Shown piece after piece: positions 40,084 to 50,224 of a stretch of DNA of 64,000 bases. The translations under genes were made by a program, and so were the position numbers. The DNA is from Bacteroidales bacterium (GTDB taxonomy: Bacteria; Bacteroidota; Bacteroidia; Bacteroidales; F082). The notes beneath the pieces are model-generated. The model had not been told where the DNA came from. It worked only from the letters and a program-made list of their open reading frames with translations, and ran no database searches. The stretch's first letter is position 1, and the number at the start of each line of letters is the position of its first letter. The stretch covers positions 82,186-146,185 of the forward strand of contig JAEEJS010000004.1 in the NCBI GenBank assembly GCA_016282015.1, given 5' to 3'.

Positions 40084-41027
40084 AGCAAATTGTGTTCATT
40101 AAAAATAAGTTCAACAGATTCCTCATATTCATCCAAATGATTGACTTTCTTTACCTTACGCCAAACATTCTGAGGATCGTCAAATATGTTCATCATATAT
40201 TTCCAAAGTTCCTTCATGCTGCCGATTATCTTCGGACTTCCGCCTGCATGTCGCAAGCGTTCAACGTACAAATCTACGACAAAATTATGAAGACGGGCCT
40301 TTTTTTCGTTAGTATTTCTTGCGATTCCTTTGATTTCCTCAGCCAGGAAGGGATTGGTGAGCAGCCCGCGTCCCAGTGCGACAGGACGCTCTTGGGTGAC
40401 TGATTGCACCCGCTTGAATTTCTCCACATCAAAAATATCACCGTTGTAAACCAAAGTTTTGTTAATCAGAGGAAGCAATTCGCTGAATCTCTCCAACGAG
40501 GCTTCGCCTGTATACATTTGCTTGCCTATGCGCGGATGAAGAATTATCTCATTGAAAGGCAAGGTGTTAAACGTGTCGATATAGGATAGAATCTCATCTT
40601 CGTTGTAATATCCCAAACGGCATTTTATGCTGAAATCAATCCCTTCGATATGCTCGAAAACCTCCTTCAGCATGGCTGTGGTACGCTCTGGTTCAGCCAT
40701 CAGACCGCAGCCGCGTGTCTTGTTGGCCACTCGGGGAAAGGGGCAGCCCATATTGAGGTTAAACTCTTTGTAACCAAATGATTTACACTGGTTTGCAAAA
40801 CGAATAATCTCTTCTGCATGGTTGCTCAGAATCTGTGGGACAACCCGGTTGAGGTCGTTGTGAGCGGGGTCTATCTCCTCCCCTCTCAGGCTTTTTGAAT
40901 TGTCTTTCTGTATACCGGTGAAAAACGGAGTGTAAAACTTGTCGATGCCACCGAAATGCTTCCGGAAAACGTTGCGGTACACAACATCGGTAATACCTTG
41001 GAAAGGCGCAAGTCTTAACTCGTTCAT
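40080..41027 (-). CDS. tRNA-dihydrouridine synthase
   Basis: RLAPFQGITDVVYRNVFRKHFGG, NLNMGCPFPRVANKTRGCGLM, SIKCRLGY. Confidence 0.92.
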   Translation of the reverse strand: MNELRLAPFQGITDVVYRNVFRKHFGGIDKFYTPFFTGIQKDNSKSLRGEEIDPAHNDLNRVVPQILSNHAEEIIRFANQCKSFGYKEFNLNMGCPFPRVANKTRGCGLMAEPERTTAMLKEVFEHIEGIDFSIKCRLGYYNEDEILSYIDTFNTLPFNEIILHPRIGKQMYTGEASLERFSELLPLINKTLVYNGDIFDVEKFKRVQSVTQERPVALGRGLLTNPFLAEEIKGIARNTNEKKARLHNFVVDLYVERLRHAGGSPKIIGSMKELWKYMMNIFDDPQNVWRKVKKVNHLDEYEESVELIFNEHNLL

Positions 41028-42571
41028 TTTTTCCTGATAATTAGTCTAACCACCGTCAATGCCACCAACAATGCGGCAAAGTAAACCGATAAACGGTAAA
41101 TATAATCGCCATAGCGGACGTAAAACGTCTGTCTGTCGTTGGTTTTCAATGTATTGCGCAAGGCCGTATGCTCCCAGTACTTGCTTTGCTCCACTATGTC
41201 GCCACGTTGGTTGATGAAGCCTGAAATGCCTGTGTTTGCAGAACGCGCTACGCTGCGGCGGGTCTCTATGGCACGCAGCTTGGAGAACTCCAGATGCTGA
41301 CGGTGTCCGGGACTGTCGCCCCACCAGCCATCGTTGGTGATGACAAACAGCAGGTCGGCTCCTTTTCTGACAAACTCAGTGACATATCCTCCAAACACCG
41401 ACTCGTAACAAATAAGAGTACCTACCTTGTGGCCGTCAAACGACAAAACCCTGGCCTGATCGTCTTTTTTGAGGGTTCCCACCGTACCTCCTAAGTTGAG
41501 GGCCTGATCCTTTATCATCCTCATAAACCACCATGAAGGCATAGCCTCGGCGCCAGGTGTCAGGCGTGATTTATGATACAGCTGCACCGAGTCATGGGTT
41601 ATCAGAGTGGCAGTGTTGTAGGCATAGTAGTACTTGTCGGCATCAGCAAACCTGCGCGCGGCAAAGTCGTCGGCCGAGCCGTCGGGAGCCATGCCGTAGG
41701 CGCTTATGCCAATCACATAACAGGTGTTGGGATATTGCTGCAGGAAGGTGCGCAACTGCCTTATGGAGTAGTAGTAATCGATGCGTTCAAGCCATATATC
41801 CTCCTGAATGGCCGATTCCGGGCTCACCACAAAACGGGTGTTATCTGTCATCAACGGATCCGCTACCGAGAGGTTGCGCTCCATGATTTTCGGAGCCGAC
41901 ATGGTGAATTCTTCGGTATAAGGGTCCAGATTGGGTTGAACGACGACAATTTCTACGTCTTCACCCTTCTCTTCGTAGCAATGATACATTATCTTGCTGA
42001 CAATCACCGGAATAAAAAGCACACAAAGTATGGTTATGATTTGGGCCTTGGTCCGTTGTGACAAAACTATGTATTTGTATATCAAGATATTGGCCAGCAA
42101 AACCCAAACCGTGCCTCCAGCTATGCCTGTGATTGAGTACCATTGCACCCAAGTGTGATAATGCGAGAAAACATTACCAAGGTTAAGCCAAGGCCAGTTG
42201 AGCTGCCAGTGAAGATGCATGTATTCGAAAGCCAACACAAAGATTATCAGTATGTAATAACCTTTTTTGCCGTCATAAAGTCTGCTTTTGACAAAATGAT
42301 AGGCCCAGAAGGCGCAGGCCATCAGCAGACTGTTAACCAATATCATGCCTATTGTGCCTGCTGCGGTGGTTTTCCACACCCACCAGGTGGTGAGGGCGTT
42401 CCAAGTCAGGAAAGTGATGAGTGATGTTCCGAAAGAATAATGTCTGTCTTCCAGAAACAGAAGAGGGATGAAAGCCACAAAGGCCAAGGGTGCAAGACCT
42501 TGCACCGGCCATGCTGCCGCGATCAACAGACCGCTCAACAACGCCAACCCGACTTTAGTTACAGCCTTCAT
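41024..42571 (-). CDS. lnt: Apolipoprotein N-acyltransferase
   Basis: N-terminal TM helices, VSPESAIQED, GTLICYESVFGGYVTEFVRKGADLLFVITNDGWWGDSPGHRQHLEFSKLRAIETRRSVARSANTGIS; start at MKAVTKVG. Confidence 0.92.
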   Translation of the reverse strand: MKAVTKVGLALLSGLLIAAAWPVQGLAPLAFVAFIPLLFLEDRHYSFGTSLITFLTWNALTTWWVWKTTAAGTIGMILVNSLLMACAFWAYHFVKSRLYDGKKGYYILIIFVLAFEYMHLHWQLNWPWLNLGNVFSHYHTWVQWYSITGIAGGTVWVLLANILIYKYIVLSQRTKAQIITILCVLFIPVIVSKIMYHCYEEKGEDVEIVVVQPNLDPYTEEFTMSAPKIMERNLSVADPLMTDNTRFVVSPESAIQEDIWLERIDYYYSIRQLRTFLQQYPNTCYVIGISAYGMAPDGSADDFAARRFADADKYYYAYNTATLITHDSVQLYHKSRLTPGAEAMPSWWFMRMIKDQALNLGGTVGTLKKDDQARVLSFDGHKVGTLICYESVFGGYVTEFVRKGADLLFVITNDGWWGDSPGHRQHLEFSKLRAIETRRSVARSANTGISGFINQRGDIVEQSKYWEHTALRNTLKTNDRQTFYVRYGDYIYRLSVYFAALLVALTVVRLIIRKK

Positions 42572-43707
42572 TATTTGATTCTCAAAAGTTTGGACATCTT
42601 GCAACTGTCGTCCATAAAGACTATGGAGGCATTGGCGTTGCGTTCAATCTGGTTTATGCTTTCCTCGAAGAGCTCGCAAATCTGAGTCACGTTTTTCGCA
42701 TTGATGAAAGGGGCGAAATTTTGGGTGAAGGCCTTCTCGTCGGTCGGCAGCATCACCTCGTCCGACATATTGTTGTTGAACAGCAGCGAGTTGTGGAAAA
42801 TATTCAAGCCGTACTCCAAAAACTCTTTCTGACGCTCGCGGCCCAGCGGCTTGAGGTCGTTGGCCACAAAGTCTATGAGTTCAGGCAAGGCGCCTTTAAA
42901 GCAGTAACGCATCCATTTCTGGAAAGTATTGGCGTAAAGCTTCTCGTCTTCCTTGTCTCTGGCATAACGCTGCGCCAGCAGCCAGTTACCGTCGGCCAAC
43001 ATGGCGGCGTCGTGAGCCTCCTGAGGGTCGCAGCCAAGACGGTCTGTGAGGGCGTTCTTGACGTCATCCAAAGCCAGCTTTGGCACCTTCAGCATCACGC
43101 AACGTGAGCGTATGGTGTTCAGCAGCTCCTCCTGATTCTCGGCTATGAGTATGAACAGGGTCTTCTCAGGCGGTTCCTCAATGAGCTTCAACAGCTTGTT
43201 GGCACTCTGAACGTTGAGTTTCTCGGCCATCCAGATAACAGCCACCTTGTACTCGCCTTCGTAAGCCTTGAAGCTGAGCTTGCGCATTATGGTGGCAGCG
43301 TCGCGCACGTTGATGATGCCTTGTTTGTTTTCAATGTCCAGGCGGGCGAACCAGTCCGACAGGTCAGCATAGCCCTTGCAATCTTCCAGATACTCGCGCC
43401 ACTCTGTGACAAACAGATCCGACTCGGGGTTCTTGTCGACTTTTTTGGTGGTGGCTGTAGGGAACACGAAGTGCAGGTCGGGATGAGTGAGAGTCATGAA
43501 CTTACGGCATGACGGACACTGTCCGCAACTGTCGGTGTCGGTACGGTTGGTGCAGTTTATGTATTGGGCGTAAGCCAAGGCTAAGGCCATCTTGCCCGAG
43601 CCTTCCGGACCCAGAAACAGCTGAGCATGGGACACGCGGCTGTCCTTAACGCTCTGAATCAGGCGTTTTTTCAAGTCTTCGTGTCCGATTACATCAGCAA
43701 AAAGCAT
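42571..43707 (-). CDS. DNA polymerase III subunit delta'
   Basis: VIGHEDLKKRLIQSVKDSRVSHAQLFLGPEGSGKMALALAYAQYINC, CGQCPSC, LLKLIEEPPEKTLFILIAEN. Confidence 0.9.
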   Translation of the reverse strand: MLFADVIGHEDLKKRLIQSVKDSRVSHAQLFLGPEGSGKMALALAYAQYINCTNRTDTDSCGQCPSCRKFMTLTHPDLHFVFPTATTKKVDKNPESDLFVTEWREYLEDCKGYADLSDWFARLDIENKQGIINVRDAATIMRKLSFKAYEGEYKVAVIWMAEKLNVQSANKLLKLIEEPPEKTLFILIAENQEELLNTIRSRCVMLKVPKLALDDVKNALTDRLGCDPQEAHDAAMLADGNWLLAQRYARDKEDEKLYANTFQKWMRYCFKGALPELIDFVANDLKPLGRERQKEFLEYGLNIFHNSLLFNNNMSDEVMLPTDEKAFTQNFAPFINAKNVTQICELFEESINQIERNANASIVFMDDSCKMSKLLRIK

Positions 43708-46700
43708 TATTTTTTAATGACTTTGGTGGTCGAGACTTTACCCTTGCCATCGACGGTTCTCACAAAATACATTCCCGAGGCCAAAGTTGTCAGGTCGATG
43801 GACTGTGTGTTGTTCACATCCCTTGAAATGACTTTCTCGCCCAAGGCATTGTAGATTTCGATTAGTTTCACGTCATCTCCTTTGACGAAAATCTCGTCAT
43901 TGGCAGGATTCGGATAGACAACAGTTTCGTTGTACACCACCTCTGGAGTATCGTCCAAAATGATGGTGTTTCCAGGGAATGTGATATCGTCAACCCAGCA
44001 GACGTTACCCTCGGTGCCGCCGCTTGTGCCGGTATCGTAACGCCATTCAAGCTTGTGGTCGCCTGCTTCTACAGGATATGAAGCGTGTGTCCAGTCATTC
44101 TCACCTGTCCAGTAGCCCATCAGCTGGTTGTCGAGGTAGAAAATGAGATAGTCTTTCTTATACTTTGTATTTGTCTTGTAGTAGAACGACACCTCGCCCT
44201 GTGTTGTGGTGCTGATGTCTATGATGATGGATGTCATCTGGTTCTTGATGATCTCGCCGCACTGGGCACTGTAGGTGCCTGTATGAGCCTGCTCGGAGGT
44301 CACAAACCAGTCGGCATCGCCCCAAAGCTGCCACTGCAGATGCGAGAAATCACCGGTTTCGAAGGTCTCGGTAACAGTTCCGACACACAAGGTGATGACG
44401 CCGGTGGTTACATATTCGCCTGAAACTATATCAAAGCTAAAGGCTATAGGAGTGCCCTGAGGGGTATTTTCGTCAATGGTGACATCTATATTGGCCTCAT
44501 ATTCACCGCCTACTGCGACATCGTTGAAATCCACATCGTTGGTGTTGAAGACAACCATAGTGTTGTCGGCGCTTCCATGCATGTATGGATTAAGGGCCAC
44601 CTGATGTCCTTTATTGGTTCCTCTTACGGTGAAACGGAATGACTCACCCGGGTCGATATATCCGTTCATATTACCGTCGGTCTCGGTATAATTGATATTG
44701 TCAACTGTAACTGCAGGTGCTTGGGCTTTGAAGAAAGTCTCGCGGTTCCAGGTGTTGTTGCCATCGGTGCTGGATACCACAAAGTCGACTATGGTCTCAT
44801 CGGGTATGTTGCCGGCCACATGGAAGTCGAAAGCGTCCTGTACCATCACAGCAGTGCCTGCGTTGACTGTGCCCACTTCCACTGTCGACTTTGACAGAGT
44901 CACATATTCTGAGGCTGTGAGCAGAGTGGCTAACACGTTTTCAGCGTCGGCAGTGCCTGCGTTTTTGAAATCGACATCCATCATGATGGTCGCGCCTGAT
45001 GCGAATTCCTGATTCAAATCTATCTCCTGAGGATAGACATAGGCTGTATTTGCATCCAATCCCATGATGTTGACTGTCTGAGGATAGGCGTTAGGTCCTG
45101 TGATTATGAGCTTCAGGGTGTCGGCCACGTCCAAAGCGCTCTCAAACTCCACATTTGCCACACCGTTTTCGTCAGTCATGCCGAAAGCCAACAGCTCACC
45201 GTTGTGGAAGAGGCTGCAACGGAAGTTGCTTTGTGCCTCACCGTCTTTATAAACCTCCACCTGGGTGGATGTGGCTCCGACGTTGATGGCTGAAGCGTAA
45301 TTCAACTGCGGGCGGAAAGGCTCGTCAAGCCAAGGGCAAACTGCCACGTCGCCGAGAATGTTAATGTCGTAGAGGTTCCAGCGCATGGCACCATCGTCAC
45401 CCCAAGGTGTTGCCACGTATGGGGCTGTCATTATCTTCATCTCAACAAAAGCGGTGCCTATGTATGGCAGGCGGTCGTTGTAGTATGAATCGACAAACTC
45501 ACGGTTGAGGTGGGCAGCCATGCCGTCGCCCCAAGGTTGATACCAGCCGTAGCGTGAGTTGCCTGTGGTTACAACAAAACCTGTGGAGATGTTGACCAAA
45601 CGCTCCAGCATGCAAGTGTGGGTGAAGTCGCCGCAGATGCAGCCGTGAGAGTTGAAGAATCCGTAATTATGGGTTACACCGTTCAGCTGGGCAAACGAGT
45701 TGTCGTTGGTAGAGTTGACATACCAGCCGGCCACATAGTCGGTGTTGGCATGACCGCAGTGGAACACATACTGTCCGCCGTTTGTATTGATAGCGTTCTT
45801 GAAGATACCACCGCCCCAACCTGAAGGGCTGCCTTCATAAATCTTCACAAAAGTATATTCCTCGGGAATACCCACTGTGGTGTAGCCAAAATCACTACTG
45901 CCACCGATAAGACGTTCGATATCGGAGCTGCCGTAGTATCCGTCGCCCATGTGCTCGGCACCGAGAACCACTGTATGGAACTCGCCCAACACAGGATTTG
46001 ACTGATATTCCAGAGTTTTGTGCATCATGTTTTGGAACTGGGTCTCGTTGTTGAAAGGCATACGTCCAACTCCCACTTCAGGAAGCATATCGTCCTCGCC
46101 TACCTCGCCCCACAGACCGTCGTCGTCCTCATCCCAGTTTGTGTCGAAGCAGCCGTAGTACATATCGGCCGGCAGGTTGTCGACATATTCGTCCGAGACG
46201 TAGCAGTAGAGGGCGCGCCATGGCACCAGGCCGGCGTCACCGCCCAGCAATATCAGCATAATGCCGTTGTTCTCGTACTCCTGTTTGGTGTAGTTATATA
46301 CCTTCTCGGCATTGTCTCGTCCGTCGAAGTTATCAAGAATGTCTTCCAAGGCTGTGACCTGTGTGCGCAAGCCGCGTGCCTCGTAGAAGGCAACATATTC
46401 GTCGAAATGCGACACCCAAGCCTCCGGGGTGATGACCAACAGCTCGTAGCCGTTGATGGAACGGCCGCGGGTCTTGTAGTCGGCTACAGCCTCTGGGTTC
46501 TGGGCCAGACGCTCCACCTTGGCCTGCACCTCGGGAGTCATCCAAAGCAGATTGCCCTTGTCGGCTCTAGAGGCAGCATACTCCACAGTTACAGTCACTG
46601 TGCGTGCGTAAGACACCTTGCCGGTGGCAGGGACGTATTGTACAGGAGTGAAGGTTGCCATGGCGAAAGAGCATCCGTTCAAATACTGGCTGCTGACCTT

Positions 46701-47087
46701 AGAGACGGCCTCCAGAGGATAAACCTCGCCTGATCTGTAGAAAGCCTCATCCTTTTCGAAAACTATCGGCTCTGTTGACGAAAGCGGGCGGACCTGCTGG
46801 CTCGGCAACAGGTTGTAGGTGCCTTCCAGTTCAACTATGTCGTCGTAGCTGACGCTGATGTTCTGTGCCTGAGTGTTGGGAGGCAGCAGCAGCGACACCT
46901 GCTGGCATGGCAGAGTGGCTTTGCCTGTCTCACCCATGTTTCTGGTGCCGGCGAAGCTGACGACATCATAGCCGTTCACCACGCTGACGGTGGGAGTTCC
47001 GAACTGATAAGTCTTCTCTACTGTCTGAGCCATGGCAAATATGCTCAAAACCAGAGAAAACACTGTTGATAACAAGATTTTTTTCAT
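43707..47087 (-). CDS. Gingipain-like C25 family cysteine peptidase with T9SS sorting domain
   Basis: Signal peptide MKKILLSTVFSLVLSIFAMAQ; GYELLVITPEAWVSHFDEYVAFYEARGLRTQVTALEDI; candidate His in VFHCGHAN and Cys in GFFNSHGCICGDF; C-term VVYPNPANDEIFVKG...GMYFVRTVDGKGKVSTTKVIKK. Confidence 0.9.
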   Translation of the reverse strand: MKKILLSTVFSLVLSIFAMAQTVEKTYQFGTPTVSVVNGYDVVSFAGTRNMGETGKATLPCQQVSLLLPPNTQAQNISVSYDDIVELEGTYNLLPSQQVRPLSSTEPIVFEKDEAFYRSGEVYPLEAVSKVSSQYLNGCSFAMATFTPVQYVPATGKVSYARTVTVTVEYAASRADKGNLLWMTPEVQAKVERLAQNPEAVADYKTRGRSINGYELLVITPEAWVSHFDEYVAFYEARGLRTQVTALEDILDNFDGRDNAEKVYNYTKQEYENNGIMLILLGGDAGLVPWRALYCYVSDEYVDNLPADMYYGCFDTNWDEDDDGLWGEVGEDDMLPEVGVGRMPFNNETQFQNMMHKTLEYQSNPVLGEFHTVVLGAEHMGDGYYGSSDIERLIGGSSDFGYTTVGIPEEYTFVKIYEGSPSGWGGGIFKNAINTNGGQYVFHCGHANTDYVAGWYVNSTNDNSFAQLNGVTHNYGFFNSHGCICGDFTHTCMLERLVNISTGFVVTTGNSRYGWYQPWGDGMAAHLNREFVDSYYNDRLPYIGTAFVEMKIMTAPYVATPWGDDGAMRWNLYDINILGDVAVCPWLDEPFRPQLNYASAINVGATSTQVEVYKDGEAQSNFRCSLFHNGELLAFGMTDENGVANVEFESALDVADTLKLIITGPNAYPQTVNIMGLDANTAYVYPQEIDLNQEFASGATIMMDVDFKNAGTADAENVLATLLTASEYVTLSKSTVEVGTVNAGTAVMVQDAFDFHVAGNIPDETIVDFVVSSTDGNNTWNRETFFKAQAPAVTVDNINYTETDGNMNGYIDPGESFRFTVRGTNKGHQVALNPYMHGSADNTMVVFNTNDVDFNDVAVGGEYEANIDVTIDENTPQGTPIAFSFDIVSGEYVTTGVITLCVGTVTETFETGDFSHLQWQLWGDADWFVTSEQAHTGTYSAQCGEIIKNQMTSIIIDISTTTQGEVSFYYKTNTKYKKDYLIFYLDNQLMGYWTGENDWTHASYPVEAGDHKLEWRYDTGTSGGTEGNVCWVDDITFPGNTIILDDTPEVVYNETVVYPNPANDEIFVKGDDVKLIEIYNALGEKVISRDVNNTQSIDLTTLASGMYFVRTVDGKGKVSTTKVIKK

Positions 47088-47110
47088 AGTTTTATTGTTA
47101 ATTTGAATGA

Positions 47111-48826
47111 TTATGCGTTTATCCAAGCCTCGACCTCTTCGAGTTGAAGAGCCGGGACTTCCATTTTTGTCTTTTTGCGGATACCGTTGAGCTTTTCACG
47201 CAAGGCCGAAGGCTTCTCCGACTGCATCTGCTCGACGGTTGTGTAGTTCTGTTTCACCAGCACCTCGGCCCAGACCTCTGGCACGCCGACGGCCATAAAG
47301 TCTTCCTTGGTGGCGACTTTCTTATGCACTTCCGGACGCATGGTCGGGAACAGAAGCACTTCCTGAATTTGTGTCTGGCCTGTGAGCAACATCACGAAAC
47401 GGTCGATGCCTATGCCCATGCCTGATGTTGGAGGCATGCCATATTCAAGAGCGCGGAGGAAGTCCTGGTCGATAAGCATAGCTTCGTCATCACCGCGGCC
47501 GGCGAGTTTCATCTGCTCCTCGAAGCGGAGACGCTGGTCGATAGGGTCGTTGAGCTCGGTGTAGGCGTTGGCGACCTCCTTGCCGTTGATCATCAACTCG
47601 AAACGCTCGGTGAGCTCAGGGTTGTTACGATGACGCTTGCAGAGAGGTGACATCTCGACAGGATAGTCGGTGATGAAGGTCGGCTGTATGTAGTTGCCTT
47701 CACATTTTGCACCGAAAATCTCATCTATGAGTTTGCCTTTACCCATTGAGTCGTCCACTTCTACCTCGAGTTTCTTGCACACCTCACGCAGCTGAGCCTC
47801 GTCCATGCCATTGATGTCGATGCCAGTGTTTTCCTTGATTGAGTCAATCATTGAGATGCGTTTGAACGGGCGTTTCAGACTGATTTCCTTATCGCCTACA
47901 TGCAAAGTGTCGGTGCCGAGCACATCGTGGGCGCAGCGGCAGATCATCTCCTCGGTGAAGTCCATCATCCAGAGGTAGTCTTTGTAGGCTACATATATCT
48001 CAAGTCCTGTAAACTCCGGGTTGTGCGAACGGTCCATACCTTCATTGCGGAAGTTACGCGAGAACTCGTAAACGCCCTCGAAGCCGCCCACGATAAGGCG
48101 TTTCAGGTAAAGCTCGTCGGCTATACGCAGGTACATAGGGATATCCAACGCATTGTGATGTGTCACAAACGGACGTGCCGAAGCGCCGCCAGGTATAGGC
48201 TGCAGAACCGGAGTCTCAACTTCAAGATAACCGTTCTCGTTGAAGAAACGGCGGATGCTGTCTATAGCCTTTGTACGTTTGATGAATATATCCTTAACCT
48301 TATCATTCACAACAAGATCCACGTAACGCATGCGGTAACGGAGCTCCGGGTCATTGAACTCGTCGTATTTCACACCGTCTTTTTCCTTCACTATCGGCAG
48401 CGGGCGCAGCGACTTGCTGAGCACCGTCATCTCCTTGACGTGGATGGAGATTTCACCCATCTGTGTGCGGAACACAAAGCCTTTAACTCCGATGAAGTCG
48501 CCTATGTCGAGCAGGCGTTTGAACACCACGTTGTACATAGTCTTGTCCTCGCCCGGACAAATCTCGTCACGGTTGAGATACAGTTGGATACGTCCGTGGG
48601 CATCCTGCAGCTCGCAGAATGAAGCGGCGCCCATGATACGGCGGCTCATAATACGTCCGCCAATGCTGACATTCTCAAACTTTGAAAGGTCGTTATCGTC
48701 AAACTGCTCCTTGATTTGAGTTGTAGTCACATTTACATCAAATGCTGCCTGCGGATATGGATTTATGCCTAATTTGTAAAGTTCCTGAAGGGAATTTCTC
48801 CTGATTTGTTCTTGTTCGCTTAACAT
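47111..48826 (-). CDS. lysS: Lysine--tRNA ligase
   Basis: [58 protein letters not shown]. Confidence 0.95.
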   Translation of the reverse strand: MLSEQEQIRRNSLQELYKLGINPYPQAAFDVNVTTTQIKEQFDDNDLSKFENVSIGGRIMSRRIMGAASFCELQDAHGRIQLYLNRDEICPGEDKTMYNVVFKRLLDIGDFIGVKGFVFRTQMGEISIHVKEMTVLSKSLRPLPIVKEKDGVKYDEFNDPELRYRMRYVDLVVNDKVKDIFIKRTKAIDSIRRFFNENGYLEVETPVLQPIPGGASARPFVTHHNALDIPMYLRIADELYLKRLIVGGFEGVYEFSRNFRNEGMDRSHNPEFTGLEIYVAYKDYLWMMDFTEEMICRCAHDVLGTDTLHVGDKEISLKRPFKRISMIDSIKENTGIDINGMDEAQLREVCKKLEVEVDDSMGKGKLIDEIFGAKCEGNYIQPTFITDYPVEMSPLCKRHRNNPELTERFELMINGKEVANAYTELNDPIDQRLRFEEQMKLAGRGDDEAMLIDQDFLRALEYGMPPTSGMGIGIDRFVMLLTGQTQIQEVLLFPTMRPEVHKKVATKEDFMAVGVPEVWAEVLVKQNYTTVEQMQSEKPSALREKLNGIRKKTKMEVPALQLEEVEAWINA

Positions 48827-48853
48827 CTTCTAAAAATAAATTAATATAGCCTG

Positions 48854-48861
48854 CAAAGATA
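48854..48861 (-). promoter_or_regulatory. Putative -7 element TATCTTTG upstream of lysS
   Basis: caaagata on + strand. Confidence 0.45.
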
Positions 48862-48892
48862 GTGTTTTTTTCTTAAACGACGGGATATTTCT

Positions 48893-50200
48893 TTATTTTT
48901 TAAATATCGTCGGGTTGATGTTTAGCATGACCCAGGCCCAGTGCAGACGGCGGTTATCACCCACATGCTGCAGGGCCTGCATTGTCTTGGTACCATACAT
49001 GAAAGTGTATCCTGCCGACAAGGTGACATACTTGACAAAACTGTATGAGGCGACCAACTCAATATCGTGTCCCAAGGACTTGTCATATCCATCAAGTTTG
49101 GTGGCCGTGGCAAAGAAGTGGTATGCGGCGTTCAAGTTGAGTTTTTCGACAGGAGTGATCGAATTGCCTATGAAAACGTTCTGCAAACCTGGAGAATAAT
49201 TGCTCACATAGCTGTCCAGATAGAAGAAGTCCATGGCGCCATAGAAAGTGTGATGGGAACCGAAAATCGGAGAGAATCCTTTTAAGACCGGGTGGTAGGC
49301 CAATCCTATATTATGGCCTTCCGGCACGGTAAACGCATCGTCACCGCTCAGATTGTCGTAACCCGCGTAAACGCTGTACTTTTCGTTAAATTTCGCCTGC
49401 AATTTTACGCTGCACATATATGCATCCAAATCGATTCCATGTTCCTCCTTGCCATCCTGATAGTAATATGCGGCTTCAAATGTAAACATTCCCGGTTGGG
49501 CCTTGATATAACCGCCATACATATGTTGGTAGTAGGTCTCGTCGGAATAATATTTATTCACGCTCTGCATACCTACATTCATGAACAGCAGCGATATACC
49601 CAACACATTTTTGGGGGTGTCATAGTGATACCAGCCTGTCTGCATGTTCTTGTAAGGCTGTATGCCGTTGTAGTAATTGGTGCCGCCTATGTCCTGATTA
49701 GCGCTGTTCTGGTTGTATGCCAAGATGACATGCAGTTTATGTCTTTTACCTTCATAACCCAACTTTATCACGTCGTGGGTAGGGGCCGTCATAGTCCAGT
49801 CATCGTAACCCAATATACGCTCGTCGTCGTAGCTCAGGTTCTGACGGCCTATCTTGGCGAAGAAACCGATTTTGTGTTTCATAAGAGCCCAGGCCTCCGA
49901 TATTTTGACCGTGCCAACCTCGTCTCCCCAAACGCCAGCCATCTTGGGCGTAAAATTCAGCTCCAGCCATGAACGTTTATAGTTGATATTCATGATGTAC
50001 TGACCCATTATGAAATGCGTGTACTTGTCGTTGTCGGTAGAATCAGGCTTGAAACCGCCTTGCCTGTACTCGCCACGGGTGGTGAGCCTGGCATCTATGG
50101 TCAACTCGTTGTCGGCCTGCTCCTGAGCCTCAAGTCTGATAGTCGTCAGCAGCAGCATGAGCAGACATATCCAACCGGAAATTTTACAGTATGTCATCAT
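48893..50200 (-). CDS. Outer-membrane beta-barrel protein (alginate-export/porin-like)
   Basis: Signal-peptide-like MMTYCKISGWICLLMLLLTTIRLEAQ; alternating amphipathic strands; SEAWALMKHKIGFFAKIGRQNLSYDDERILGYDDWTM resembles alginate_exp barrels. ORF listed as 48893..50221. Confidence 0.7.
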   Translation of the reverse strand: MMTYCKISGWICLLMLLLTTIRLEAQEQADNELTIDARLTTRGEYRQGGFKPDSTDNDKYTHFIMGQYIMNINYKRSWLELNFTPKMAGVWGDEVGTVKISEAWALMKHKIGFFAKIGRQNLSYDDERILGYDDWTMTAPTHDVIKLGYEGKRHKLHVILAYNQNSANQDIGGTNYYNGIQPYKNMQTGWYHYDTPKNVLGISLLFMNVGMQSVNKYYSDETYYQHMYGGYIKAQPGMFTFEAAYYYQDGKEEHGIDLDAYMCSVKLQAKFNEKYSVYAGYDNLSGDDAFTVPEGHNIGLAYHPVLKGFSPIFGSHHTFYGAMDFFYLDSYVSNYSPGLQNVFIGNSITPVEKLNLNAAYHFFATATKLDGYDKSLGHDIELVASYSFVKYVTLSAGYTFMYGTKTMQALQHVGDNRRLHWAWVMLNINPTIFKK

Positions 50201-50224
50201 AATATAATGTTTGCAATTCACAAT

